From an uncultured Flavobacteriales bacterium (GTDB lineage Bacteria; Bacteroidota; Bacteroidia; Flavobacteriales; Crocinitomicaceae), in NCBI GenBank assembly GCA_946479985.1, contig CAMLIF010000034.1, forward strand, positions 1 to 31,086: 31,086 nt of DNA. The letters run 5' to 3'. Shown in pieces: positions 18,172 through 26,597 of the stretch (its first letter is position 1; every line of letters begins with the position of its first letter). The notes beneath the pieces are model-generated. The model saw only the letters and a list, made by a program, of their open reading frames with translations. It had not been told where the DNA came from and did not search any database. The position numbers were made by a program, and so were the translations under genes.

Positions 18172-18630
18172 ATGCAGCAAAAACCGCATTACTTATTCGA
18201 TTTAATCGTACGTACTGTTTGGATCAAAATGTCGCGCATGTATAACCAGCGTGCAAACGACTACGGAATCACCATGTCGGTTGGATATATTCTTCTTCAT
18301 GTAGATAAAGAAGGGACACCAAGTACGCAGCTCGGCCCGAAAATGGGAATGGAGCCCACCAGTCTTTCCAGAACGCTTCGAACAATGGAAGAAAAAGGAT
18401 TGATTAGACGGGAAGAAGACAAACAAGACAAACGAATAGTGCGCATTTTTCTAACCGAAGACGGAATTAAAGCACGCTATATAGCACGGGATGTTGTTTT
18501 CGAACTGAATAACAAAGTATTAAACAAACTTCCCCAGGAACACATTGATATTTTCCATTCTGTAATGGTGACTATCGATAAAGTAATGGATGAAGAATTC
18601 AATATTAACTCCAATTCATATAAACAATGA
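18172..18630 (+). CDS. MarR family transcriptional regulator of the beta-oxidation genes
   Basis: A 152-residue winged-helix protein. Residues 35-60 hold the helix-turn-helix entry (MSVGYILLHV, then TPSTQLGPKMGM), the recognition helix is about EPTSLSRTLRTMEEKGL (61-77), and the wing is RREEDKQDKRIVRIFLTEDG (79-98). N- and C-terminal helices form the dimer. Its last bases overlap the fadN start (ATGA), so regulator and enzymes are made together. The 14-base palindrome upstream is the likely binding site. By analogy with other fatty-acid MarR proteins the ligand may be a fatty acyl-CoA or related compound, which would relieve repression; this is inference. Confidence 0.9.
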   Translation: MQQKPHYLFDLIVRTVWIKMSRMYNQRANDYGITMSVGYILLHVDKEGTPSTQLGPKMGMEPTSLSRTLRTMEEKGLIRREEDKQDKRIVRIFLTEDGIKARYIARDVVFELNNKVLNKLPQEHIDIFHSVMVTIDKVMDEEFNINSNSYKQ

Positions 18631-21032
18631 AAAGAATAATTAGAAAAGTGGCTATTCTCGGATCTGGAGTCATGGGATCAAGAATTGCTTGCCATTTTGC
18701 GAATGTTGGCTGCGAAGTTTTGCTTCTCGACATTCCGCCTAAGGAACCAAATGATGCTGAAAAAGCAAAAGGATTGACACTCGAAAGCAAAGCTGTCAAA
18801 AATCGTATCGTGAATGATGCTTTGCAGTTTGCTTTGACTTCGAACCCTTCTCCTATTTACCGTAAGTCTTTTGCTTCTAGGATTCAAACAGGGAATTTTG
18901 AAGACGATATGGCAAAAATTGCAGAGGTAGATTGGATTATTGAAGTTGTCATTGAACGTCTGGATATCAAACAGCAGGTATTTGAAAAAGTAGAACAGTT
19001 CAGAAAACCGGGAACGCTGATTTCTTCGAATACTTCCGGAATTCCTATTCATTTAATGCTTGATGGAAGATCTGACGATTTCAAAAAACACTTTGCCGGA
19101 ACACACTTTTTCAATCCACCGCGCTATTTACCTTTATTGGAAATAATTCCAACGAACGAAACAAGCAAAGATGTCATTGATTTTTATATGTCGTTTGGTG
19201 CAAAAATTCTAGGCAAGAAAACGGTTTTATGTAAAGATACTCCGGCGTTTATTGCAAATCGGGTTGGTGTTTATAGTATCATGGCACTATTTCATGCGGT
19301 TGGCGAAATGGACCTGACAGTTGAAGAAATTGATAAACTTACAGGACCTGTTCTTGGCAGACCAAAATCGGCAACTTTCAGAACTTGTGACGTTGTTGGC
19401 CTTGACACATTGGTTCACGTTGCTAACGGATTAAAAGCCAATTGTCCGAACGACGAAGAAAAGGCGTTGTTCGAAGTACCTGAGTTTGTTCAAAAAATGG
19501 TCGAGAACAATTGGCTCGGAAGTAAAACCAAACAAGGATTTTTCAAAAAAACAGTTGATGCCGAAGGGAAGAAAATCTTCCTGGCATTGAACTTAAAAAC
19601 ACTGGAATACGAACCGAGCAAAAAAGCCTCCTTCCCTACTTTAGAAATGGCGAAGTCTATTGACGATTTGGAGCAAAGAACAAAAATGCTCTTCATGGGA
19701 ATGGATAAAGCCGGCGAATTCTACCGTAAAACATTTGGCGGTTTGTTTGCTTATGTTACCAATCGGATTCCGGAAATATCAGATGATCTCTATAAAATAG
19801 ATGATGCCATAAAAGCCGGATTTGGCTGGGAACTTGGTCCGTTCGAAACCTGGGACCTTCTGGGCTTCAAACAAGGAAAAGAACTGGTTGAAAAGGCCGG
19901 CAAGAAACTTCCGGTTTGGGTTGAAGAAATGGAATCCGCTGGAAATACGAGCTTCTATAAAACAGAAAACGGTAAACGCTTATACTATAACCAGCAATCG
20001 AAGGCATACCAGATTATTCCCGGAACGGAAGAACTTGTTTCCTTGCAGGCGTTAAGAGCCTCAAATAAAGTTTGGGGAAATGCGGATACTACTTTAGTAG
20101 ATTTAGGTGACGGAATCCTGAACCTGGAATTCCACACAAAAATGAATACCATTGGCGGCGGAGTCATTGAAGGAATCAACAAATCTATTGATCTGGCAGA
20201 AAATGAGTATAAAGGATTGGTCATTTCCAATACGGGCGGAAATTTCTCTGCCGGAGCGAACGTTGGAATGATCTTTATGATGGCAGTGGATCAAGACTAC
20301 GACGAATTGAATTTTGCGGTAAAGGCATTCCAGGACACCATGATGCGCGTTCGTTATTCAAACATTCCGGTAATTGCAGCGCCTCACAACATGGCTTTGG
20401 GTGGCGGCTGCGAATTAGCAATGCATTCCGATAAAGTGGTTGCACATGCAGAATTATACATGGGTCTAGTAGAATTCGGTGTCGGATTAATTCCTGGAGG
20501 CGGCGGCTCGAAAGAATTTGCAAAACGTTTCTCAGAAGAACTAAAAGACGGCGACATCAAATTGAATCGATTACGTGAACGTTTTCTCTCGATCGGACAA
20601 GCTAAGGTCTCAACTTCAGCCTATGAAGCATTCGATTTGGGATATTTACGCCCGGGAACGGACGAAGTAATTGTTTCCAGGGAATATCAGCTAACAAGAG
20701 CGAAAGCAGCAGCATTGGAATTAGCGAACAAAGGCTACATTGCGCCAAAACGGGAAAAGAACATAACTGTTCTTGGTCAGGAAGGATTAGGAATCATTTA
20801 CGTTGGAGCGAATTCAATGAAATCCGGGCATTACATGTCTGAACACGACCAGGTAATCTCCGAAAAACTCGGCTGGGTAATGTGCGGCGGCGATTTAAGT
20901 GAAAACACCGTTGTTTCGGAACAGTATCTTTTAGACCTGGAACGAAAAGCATTTGTTGAATTGTGTCAGCAGCGTAAAACATTAGAACGATTGGAGAGTT
21001 TGGTGAAATCCGGAAAGATTCTTAGGAATTGA
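18627..21032 (+). CDS. fadN: FadN-type bifunctional 3-hydroxyacyl-CoA dehydrogenase / enoyl-CoA hydratase
   Basis: An enzyme of 801 residues carrying two steps of beta-oxidation. The dehydrogenase half comes first: an NAD-binding GSGVMG motif (Gly12, 14, 17), catalytic His160 in AGTHFFNPP, and HCDH C-terminal domains to about 440. The hydratase (crotonase) half is at about 490-700: oxyanion-hole NFSAGA, LGGGCELA with Glu596, and VEFGVGLIPGGGG with Glu616. The 20-residue spacing equals that of the Glu144/Glu164 pair of enoyl-CoA hydratase. This order, dehydrogenase then hydratase, is that of Bacillus FadN and is the reverse of E. coli FadB and FadJ. It starts inside the end of marR (four-base overlap) and is followed after 21 bases by the thiolase. 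No acyl-CoA dehydrogenase or ligase gene is in the window. Confidence 0.94.
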   Translation: MKRIIRKVAILGSGVMGSRIACHFANVGCEVLLLDIPPKEPNDAEKAKGLTLESKAVKNRIVNDALQFALTSNPSPIYRKSFASRIQTGNFEDDMAKIAEVDWIIEVVIERLDIKQQVFEKVEQFRKPGTLISSNTSGIPIHLMLDGRSDDFKKHFAGTHFFNPPRYLPLLEIIPTNETSKDVIDFYMSFGAKILGKKTVLCKDTPAFIANRVGVYSIMALFHAVGEMDLTVEEIDKLTGPVLGRPKSATFRTCDVVGLDTLVHVANGLKANCPNDEEKALFEVPEFVQKMVENNWLGSKTKQGFFKKTVDAEGKKIFLALNLKTLEYEPSKKASFPTLEMAKSIDDLEQRTKMLFMGMDKAGEFYRKTFGGLFAYVTNRIPEISDDLYKIDDAIKAGFGWELGPFETWDLLGFKQGKELVEKAGKKLPVWVEEMESAGNTSFYKTENGKRLYYNQQSKAYQIIPGTEELVSLQALRASNKVWGNADTTLVDLGDGILNLEFHTKMNTIGGGVIEGINKSIDLAENEYKGLVISNTGGNFSAGANVGMIFMMAVDQDYDELNFAVKAFQDTMMRVRYSNIPVIAAPHNMALGGGCELAMHSDKVVAHAELYMGLVEFGVGLIPGGGGSKEFAKRFSEELKDGDIKLNRLRERFLSIGQAKVSTSAYEAFDLGYLRPGTDEVIVSREYQLTRAKAAALELANKGYIAPKREKNITVLGQEGLGIIYVGANSMKSGHYMSEHDQVISEKLGWVMCGGDLSENTVVSEQYLLDLERKAFVELCQQRKTLERLESLVKSGKILRN

Positions 21033-21053
21033 TCTTTTTTAAAATCTAAAAAA

Positions 21054-22229
21054 ATGAAAGCATATATAGTAGCTGGGTTCCGCTCAGCAGTTGGAAAAGC
21101 AGGTAAAGGCGGATTTCGGTTTTACAGACCGGATGATTTGGCTGCACGTGTAATTGAACATTTAGTGGCATCCGTTCCGCAATTGGAGAAAGAACGAATT
21201 GATGATGTAATCGTCGGAAATGCAACTCCTGAAGCAGAACAAGGCTTGAACATGGGGCGTTTGATTTCTCTCATGGGATTGAAAACGGATAAAGTTCCGG
21301 GAATGACCGTGAATCGTTATTGTTCTTCCGGACTGGAAACTATTGCTATCGCAAAAGCGAAAATTGAAGCCGGTATGGCAGATTGCATTATTGCCGGAGG
21401 TGTTGAATCGATGTCGGTAATGGCAATGGGCGGCTGGAGAATTGTTCCAAACCCGAAAGTCGGGAAGGAAAATCCAACCTGGTACTGGGGAATGGGATTA
21501 ACCGCCGAAGCCGTTGCCAAACAATTCAATGTTACACGCGAAGAACAGGACCTGTTCTCTTTGCACTCTCATGAAAAAGCTTTGAAAGCAATTGCTAACG
21601 GTACTTTTAAAGATGATATTGTCCCAATTGAAGTAGAGAATATTTTCCTTGACGAGAACGAAAAACGACAGGTTAAAAAATACATTGTCGACACTGACGA
21701 AGGGCCAAGAGCCTCAACCATTGAAGGATTGGCAAAACTTCGCCCGGTTTTCGATGCAATGGGAAGTGTTACGGCAGGGAACTCATCTCAAACTTCTGAT
21801 GGAGCCGCTTTTGTTATGGTGATGTCGGAGAAAATGGTAAAAGAACTGAACATAGAGCCTATTGCCGTTTTGCACAGTTATTCTGTTGTTGGTGTTGAGC
21901 CCCGAATCATGGGAATTGGTCCGGTAGATGCCATTCCGAAAGCTCTGAAACAGGCAAATCTGACTTTGAACGACATCAATTTGTTTGAACTGAACGAAGC
22001 ATTTGCATCACAATCTCTTGCCGTAATTCGTGAAGTTGGTTTGAATCCGGATATAGTAAATGTAAATGGCGGCGCAATTGCTCTCGGACATCCACTTGGC
22101 TGTACAGGAGCAAAACTCACGGTCCAAATAATCAATGAACTGCGCCGGCGTAAGCAAAAATACGGAGTTGTGACCATGTGCGTTGGAACCGGACAGGGTG
22201 CTGCCGGAGTGATTGAGTTGTTGAAATAA
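21054..22229 (+). CDS. fadA: Acetyl-CoA C-acyltransferase (3-ketoacyl-CoA thiolase)
   Basis: A thiolase of 391 residues, the usual length. All three active-site residues are visible: Cys90 in RYCSSG (nucleophile), His346 in ALGHPLGC, and Cys376 in MCVGTGQG. The [10 protein letters not shown] and [10 protein letters not shown] motifs are also present. It cleaves 3-ketoacyl-CoA to acetyl-CoA plus a shortened acyl-CoA, the last step of the beta-oxidation cycle, and is the expected partner of the FadN-type protein directly upstream. The pair resembles the fadN-fadA arrangement of Bacillus. A biosynthetic acetyl-CoA acetyltransferase is less likely given this context. Confidence 0.94.
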   Translation: MKAYIVAGFRSAVGKAGKGGFRFYRPDDLAARVIEHLVASVPQLEKERIDDVIVGNATPEAEQGLNMGRLISLMGLKTDKVPGMTVNRYCSSGLETIAIAKAKIEAGMADCIIAGGVESMSVMAMGGWRIVPNPKVGKENPTWYWGMGLTAEAVAKQFNVTREEQDLFSLHSHEKALKAIANGTFKDDIVPIEVENIFLDENEKRQVKKYIVDTDEGPRASTIEGLAKLRPVFDAMGSVTAGNSSQTSDGAAFVMVMSEKMVKELNIEPIAVLHSYSVVGVEPRIMGIGPVDAIPKALKQANLTLNDINLFELNEAFASQSLAVIREVGLNPDIVNVNGGAIALGHPLGCTGAKLTVQIINELRRRKQKYGVVTMCVGTGQGAAGVIELLK

Positions 22230-22289
22230 GTCTTCATTCAAGTAATTGCTAAAAAACAAAAATTAGCTTCCAAAACGCCTGCTTTATCT

Positions 22290-22297
22290 TAAGTTTG
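22290..22297 (+). promoter_or_regulatory. Candidate -7 promoter element for the AI-2E family / WG-repeat unit
   Basis: TAAGTTTG matches TAnnTTTG and ends 7 bases before the ATG at 22305. No good -33 element is seen. It would make the downstream pair independent of the beta-oxidation genes, with a near-leaderless message. Confidence 0.5.
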
Positions 22298-22304
22298 TAT
22301 TCGC

Positions 22305-23345
22305 ATGGGAAAGATGGTTAAAATAGCAGCTGGTTTTATTGTTTTAATTTCTGTAGTATTGATTTTGATACTGGGAAAAGACCTGCTTATTCCGTTTATT
22401 TTCGCGCTGATCATTTGGCTTTTGATGCGAAAAGTACGGGCAACTTTTGATATGGTGCCCTGGATAAAAATCTTCATTCCGGTTTGGGTTAAGACTATTT
22501 TAGCGTCAGCTGTTCTTGTAGTTTCCCTGATCTTTCTCGGACGGCTTATCCAGTTCAATATCTTCCAGTTGGAAAAATCACTTCCTTCAAATTCTCAGCA
22601 TCTCGATGTGCTGGTTGCACAACTGAATAAGTGGTTTCCTGTAACTCTGGACGATCTGGAGCAAAACGCTGATATAAAGCAATTACTTGGAAGTTATTTA
22701 TCCATATTCGTGAATTCACTTACTGCAATTGTCAGTAATCTCTTCCTGATTTTGCTTTACGTTATTTTCCTTTTATTGGAAGAAAGCTCGTTTCAGCAAA
22801 AATTAGCCAAATTATTTCCGAAGTACACACACCACGAGCGCATGAAAATGATTCTCGATAAAATAGAACATTCATTATCCAATTACATCGGATTGAAATC
22901 ATTGCTGGCCTTTATTTCCGCTGTTTTATGTGGGTTTACCCTGTATTTCATGTCGGTTGGCGCTCCCATTTTCTGGAGTTTGCTCATCTTTCTACTCTAT
23001 TTCATTCCAACAATCGGAATGTTTGTGAGCTCCGCGTTACCCGCGCTGGTTTTCTTTATCACAACGGGAAATCATTACTTCGCATTGACTATTTTTGTAA
23101 CACTTCTTTCCATTCAGGCAATTGTAAGTAACTTACTGGAAGTAAAAATAATGGGGAATTCGCTGAATGTAAGTCCGCTCGTAACCATTATCGCACTTGT
23201 TTTCTGGGGTTCTATCTGGGGATTAACCGGAATGATTCTGAGTGTTCCAATAACTGTTATTATGGTAATCGTATTTTCTCATTTTCCTGAAACCCGGAGT
23301 ATTGCCATTTTGTTGTCTGAAAAAGGTGAAATAAGAACAAGATAA
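22305..23345 (+). CDS. AI-2E family (UPF0118) membrane protein
   Basis: An integral membrane protein of 346 residues, standard for the family. It has two hydrophobic helices near the N-terminus (about 7-24 and 27-46), another near 62-85, a soluble stretch with LEQNADIKQLLGSY, then a cluster of C-terminal membrane segments. These include LLIFLLYFIPTIGMFVSSALPAL, the family's conserved IPxxG region, and a final SPLVTIIALVFWGSIWGLTGMILSVPIT. Family members have been linked to autoinducer-2 export (TqsA) and to Na+/H+ antiport in some cases, so the substrate cannot be assigned. The ATG at 22314 (MVKIAAG) is a possible alternative start. The stop is separated from the next gene, an exported WG-repeat protein, by a single base. 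Confidence 0.9.
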   Translation: MGKMVKIAAGFIVLISVVLILILGKDLLIPFIFALIIWLLMRKVRATFDMVPWIKIFIPVWVKTILASAVLVVSLIFLGRLIQFNIFQLEKSLPSNSQHLDVLVAQLNKWFPVTLDDLEQNADIKQLLGSYLSIFVNSLTAIVSNLFLILLYVIFLLLEESSFQQKLAKLFPKYTHHERMKMILDKIEHSLSNYIGLKSLLAFISAVLCGFTLYFMSVGAPIFWSLLIFLLYFIPTIGMFVSSALPALVFFITTGNHYFALTIFVTLLSIQAIVSNLLEVKIMGNSLNVSPLVTIIALVFWGSIWGLTGMILSVPITVIMVIVFSHFPETRSIAILLSEKGEIRTR

Positions 23346-23346
23346 T

Positions 23347-24543
23347 ATGCCGCGCTTTTTCATTGCCTTCTTCCTGTTATTTCCTTCACTTGTGTTTTCA
23401 CAGGGAGACCAAACAGACAATTCCCTTTTAAACGGAAATTACTTCACATTTAAGGCTGCAAACGGTTATTACGGGATCATGAGATCTGACAGCACAATTG
23501 CTATCTCGGCTCAATACGCACACATCCAAGAAATTGCAGAAGGAATCATTGTTGTAAAACAGAACAAGAATACCAGTTACGAACGGAGTTATTCCAGCGG
23601 GTTCTTAAATAAACGGCTGAAAACCATTCTCCCGTGTAATTACCGGAATATAACTTCGAGCGGGAACGGACTCCTGATCGCATGTCAGAATTCTGATTTT
23701 AATTATGGACTGGTTGATACAATGGGACGTATTCTCATTCCGTTTCAATACCAGGATCTGGGAAGTTTTGGAGAAGGATTATTTCCGGCGAAAAAGAATG
23801 ATTTGTACGGTTATCTGAACATGTCGGGAAAAGTAATTATTCCATTCAGTTTCAAGTATGCAGCTACGTTTTCAGAAGGAAAAGCAGGAGCATCCAAAAA
23901 AGATGTTTACGGCTATATTGACAAACGCGGACATTTTGTAATTCCGGAAAAATATACGAGCGTTGGAAGTTTTAAAAACGGATTTGCAACTGTGACAATT
24001 TTCGATATGTCTACCATCATAGACGAAAAAGGAGAAACCCTTTTCCCCTATTTATTTGAGACTATTGAAGTATTAAACGATCGGTTGTTTCTGTTTAAAG
24101 CCCCTGAACTATATCGCGACACTTTAGATTCTATCGTTCTTCGCGACATTAACTGGATTCAAAACTCAGCTTTCAGCTATACGAATCCGAATAAAACCAT
24201 TGAATCCGACACACTTATTCCATTCGAATTTGAAACCAATGCCGATTTCCAGGGAGTTATTTCAGTTGAACGAAAACTGATTGGAGGAAGCTCCTTTAAA
24301 ACGGTTCAATACCTTGGCGAAAAGAATAATCAATTATATTTTTCCGTTCAGAGTAAAAGAGAAATAGACGAGAAAGACAACTGGAATTTTGCAGTTATGA
24401 ACGATCAGGGAGTAATTCTTACTCCGTATGAATATTTCGACATCAAAATGGAAAACGAAACCATTATTGGTGAGAAAGAAGAGGAACTGGAGAATATTTT
24501 TTATAAGATTGGTCCTAGCGGTACTGCAACCAGAATGCGTTAA
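23347..24543 (+). CDS. Exported WG-repeat protein
   Basis: A 398-residue protein with a signal peptide (MPRFFIAFFLLFPSLVFS, cleavage before QGD). The N-terminal two thirds carry regular WG repeats: YYGIMRSDSTIAISAQYAH, NYGLVDTMGRILIPFQYQDL, LYGYLNMSGKVIIPFSFKY, VYGYIDKRGHFVIPEKYTSV and a degenerate fifth. In the last third they become hard to see. No sorting domain or membrane anchor is present, so it should be periplasmic. It starts one base after the stop of the AI-2E family gene, implying co-expression. Its stop lies three bases from the stop of the oppositely oriented next gene. Function is unknown; WG repeats usually mediate binding. Confidence 0.87.
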   Translation: MPRFFIAFFLLFPSLVFSQGDQTDNSLLNGNYFTFKAANGYYGIMRSDSTIAISAQYAHIQEIAEGIIVVKQNKNTSYERSYSSGFLNKRLKTILPCNYRNITSSGNGLLIACQNSDFNYGLVDTMGRILIPFQYQDLGSFGEGLFPAKKNDLYGYLNMSGKVIIPFSFKYAATFSEGKAGASKKDVYGYIDKRGHFVIPEKYTSVGSFKNGFATVTIFDMSTIIDEKGETLFPYLFETIEVLNDRLFLFKAPELYRDTLDSIVLRDINWIQNSAFSYTNPNKTIESDTLIPFEFETNADFQGVISVERKLIGGSSFKTVQYLGEKNNQLYFSVQSKREIDEKDNWNFAVMNDQGVILTPYEYFDIKMENETIIGEKEEELENIFYKIGPSGTATRMR

Positions 24544-24546
24544 TTG

Positions 24547-25311
24547 TTAAGGCCGAATTATGCTGGCTTCCTGATTCAAGATCTCCTTCTCCCCTGCTAA
24601 CACTTCTAAACGCGCATCAGGTGTTTCGTCGCTCCCAAGCATAAAAATCCAGCAGATATACTCATAGTTCTTGTTTTTGAAAACAAAATGATGGTTCCCA
24701 CCGCTTCCGTCAAACTCCAGAATCCCATTCTTTAAAATAAGATCCGGCTTATCGCTCACTTGCTTATTGATTCCCCAGGATGCATAACGGTATGTTCCAT
24801 CGCTCATTTCATCAATACGAATACGGAACTTACTCGTTTCAATTATCAGGTCCGGAGAGGCAAAATCCTGTAAGCTAACATAAAGTAACTTACGCTCTTG
24901 TTCAATGAGTTCGGCCTGCATTGCTTTCTCTGTTTTCGACTGATAGTTCACCGCGTGTAACGACCCATCAAACTGAATCCAAACGGAACCACTCTCCAGT
25001 TTAATTCCTCTCCAGCCCATTTCCGACCAATCTTTCTTCACATTCGAAGTTGTGATCAGAGCAATTAAACTATCATCAAACACTTCAGAAAATCGCGCTC
25101 TGAATTCAGCAGAATCTTTTATGGAAGGAATAGGATAAGCCCGTTTAAAAGGATAAGAAATCAACTCATTCAAAGCAGTTACATCTTTTTTCTTCACACA
25201 ATCAATAAAGTACTGAACTTCGTCATGGTATTCTAAAGGCAATTCTTCGTCCTGTGCAATTACGGGCTGGAACAAAAATGCTCCGAAAACAAAAAGGGCG
25301 AATTTCTTCAT
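24547..25311 (-). CDS. Exported protein of unknown function
   Basis: I use the ATG at 25311 because it gives a normal signal peptide (MKKFALFVFGAFLFQPVIAQ, cleavage after Ala19). The ATG at 25341 would put ten extra residues before it and lies inside the terminator palindrome. The mature protein (about 235 residues) is beta-rich and not recognised. An early segment, VQYFIDCVKKKDVTALNELISYPFKR, resembles the start of NTF2-like or periplasmic stress-type domains with an FIDxVKxxD pattern, but this is weak. It sits downstream of dnaN on the same strand with a strong terminator-like palindrome ending about 12 bases before its start, so how it is transcribed is unclear. It converges with the WG-repeat gene. 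Confidence 0.78.
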   Translation of the reverse strand: MKKFALFVFGAFLFQPVIAQDEELPLEYHDEVQYFIDCVKKKDVTALNELISYPFKRAYPIPSIKDSAEFRARFSEVFDDSLIALITTSNVKKDWSEMGWRGIKLESGSVWIQFDGSLHAVNYQSKTEKAMQAELIEQERKLLYVSLQDFASPDLIIETSKFRIRIDEMSDGTYRYASWGINKQVSDKPDLILKNGILEFDGSGGNHHFVFKNKNYEYICWIFMLGSDETPDARLEVLAGEKEILNQEASIIRP

Positions 25312-25323
25312 GACACAAGAGTA

Positions 25324-25362
25324 CAAAAAAAGTAGGGACAAGTCGCGACTTATCCCTACTTT
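25324..25362 (-). terminator. Strong terminator after dnaN, 17-bp palindromic stem plus T-tract
   Basis: Two 17-base arms (25329-25345 and 25346-25362) are complementary except for one position, which is a G-U pair in the minus-strand RNA. In practice the middle bases would form the loop. The minus-strand RNA then runs into seven T residues (25325-25331). It begins about 20 bases beyond the dnaN stop codon and ends about 12 bases before the start of the next gene on the same strand. Confidence 0.8.
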
Positions 25363-25381
25363 ATAAAAAATGTATTTGTGA

Positions 25382-26497
25382 TTATCTATTCAACATCACC
25401 GGCATTACCAGCATGAGGATATCTTCGTTTTCGTTATCAGATCCCGAAGGCATTAACAAACCGGCTCTGCTTGGTTCACTCATTGCCATTTTTACTTCAG
25501 TTGTATCGATGTTTCCAAGCATTTCCAATAAGAAACGGCTGTTGAACGCAATCTCCATATCTACACCGTCGTAGTTACATGTTAAACGCTCATTGGATTC
25601 GTTTGCGAAGTCGATATCTTCTGCGGAAATATGCAGCTCGCTTCCAGCCAGTCTTAACTTCACCTGGTGCGTTGTTTTATTTGCGAAAATGCTCACACGC
25701 TTAATTGCACTCAATAACTGCATGCGATCAACGATCAAAACATTCGGGTTCTCTTTTGGAATTACAGCTTCGTAGTTCGGGTATTTTCCATCAATCAAAC
25801 GACAGTTCATAACCAAATCACCGAACGTAAATACCGCATTTGAATCGGAGTACTCAACCAAAACCTCTTCGTCGCCACGCAAGTTGCTTTTCAGCAAATT
25901 CAACGGTTTTTTCGGCAAAATGAAAGCCGATCCGCCAACTGCCTGACTATCTGTTCTTGTATAACGAACCAATTTGTGAGCATCTGTTGCTACAAACGTA
26001 ATATCTGAAGGTGAGAACTGGCAATACATTCCGCTCATTACCGGACGAAGATCATCGTTTCCGGCAGCGAATAATGTTTTTGAAATAGCACGGGAAATAA
26101 TTTCTCCTGAAACTTTAATGCTCGTTCCTTTTTCCAAAGGCGGTAATTTCGGGAAATCATCACCGTTGAAACCGTTCATTTTCGCCTTACCATTATCGTA
26201 AGCCATTACCAATGCGAAATTTGCATCTACAATGAATGTACATGGCTGATCGGGCAGGTTTTTCAATACGTCTAACAACATTTTAGCGGGAATAGCAACA
26301 TTTCCTGACTCAGTTGCTTCCACTTCCATGCTTGTACGCATAGTTGTTTCCAGATCCGAAGCCGAAATTGTTAATTCGTTATCGGTGATACTGAATAAAA
26401 AGTTGTCTAAAATCGGGAGAGTATTGCTTGTGCTCAAAACTCCGCTAATGCTTTGTAAATGACGGAATAACGCAGTGCTCGATACTATAAAATTCAT
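25382..26497 (-). CDS. dnaN: DNA polymerase III beta subunit (sliding clamp)
   Basis: A 371-residue protein, typical for the clamp, with three repeated clamp domains of about 120 residues each. Recognisable segments are TLPILDNFLFSI near residue 26-37, ASDLETTMRT at 46-55, TDAHKLVRYTR around 171-181, and the terminal ILMLVMPVMLNR, the hydrophobic tail that forms part of the partner-binding pocket in this family. It forms a ring that tethers the replicative polymerase to DNA. No dnaA or recF is next to it, unlike the arrangement in many bacteria; instead it follows the gliding gene cluster. A TATATTTG element 20 bases upstream suggests its own promoter. Confidence 0.97.
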   Translation of the reverse strand: MNFIVSSTALFRHLQSISGVLSTSNTLPILDNFLFSITDNELTISASDLETTMRTSMEVEATESGNVAIPAKMLLDVLKNLPDQPCTFIVDANFALVMAYDNGKAKMNGFNGDDFPKLPPLEKGTSIKVSGEIISRAISKTLFAAGNDDLRPVMSGMYCQFSPSDITFVATDAHKLVRYTRTDSQAVGGSAFILPKKPLNLLKSNLRGDEEVLVEYSDSNAVFTFGDLVMNCRLIDGKYPNYEAVIPKENPNVLIVDRMQLLSAIKRVSIFANKTTHQVKLRLAGSELHISAEDIDFANESNERLTCNYDGVDMEIAFNSRFLLEMLGNIDTTEVKMAMSEPSRAGLLMPSGSDNENEDILMLVMPVMLNR

Positions 26498-26517
26498 CTG
26501 AATATAATTTTGCGGAA

Positions 26518-26525
26518 CAAATATA
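26518..26525 (-). promoter_or_regulatory. Candidate -7 promoter element of dnaN
   Basis: TATATTTG on the minus strand matches TAnnTTTG and ends 20 bases before the dnaN ATG. The -33 region is weak. An 11-base palindrome TACAAGTTGTA lies further upstream at 26559-26569. Confidence 0.5.
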
Positions 26526-26597
26526 TCGTTTTTACCCGCTCAGTTGGAGTATGAAAACTACAAGTTGTATAGGAGTTATTAACTAAATAAACTGAAA

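Noticed and set aside
18627..21032. E. coli type FadB or FadJ identity
   Set aside because: The dehydrogenase half comes before the hydratase half, the reverse of FadB and FadJ, matching the FadN layout.
22230..22289. Terminator after the thiolase gene
   Set aside because: GCTAA/TTAGC arms of five bases around an A-rich loop are too weak and lack a T-tract.
25312..25341. ATG start at 25341 for the exported protein
   Set aside because: It lies within the terminator palindrome and adds ten residues in front of a normal signal peptide starting at 25311.
26559..26569. TACAAGTTGTA palindrome between the DUF4340 gene and dnaN as terminator or operator
   Set aside because: Five-base arms with one central base could arise by chance, and only a short T run follows.
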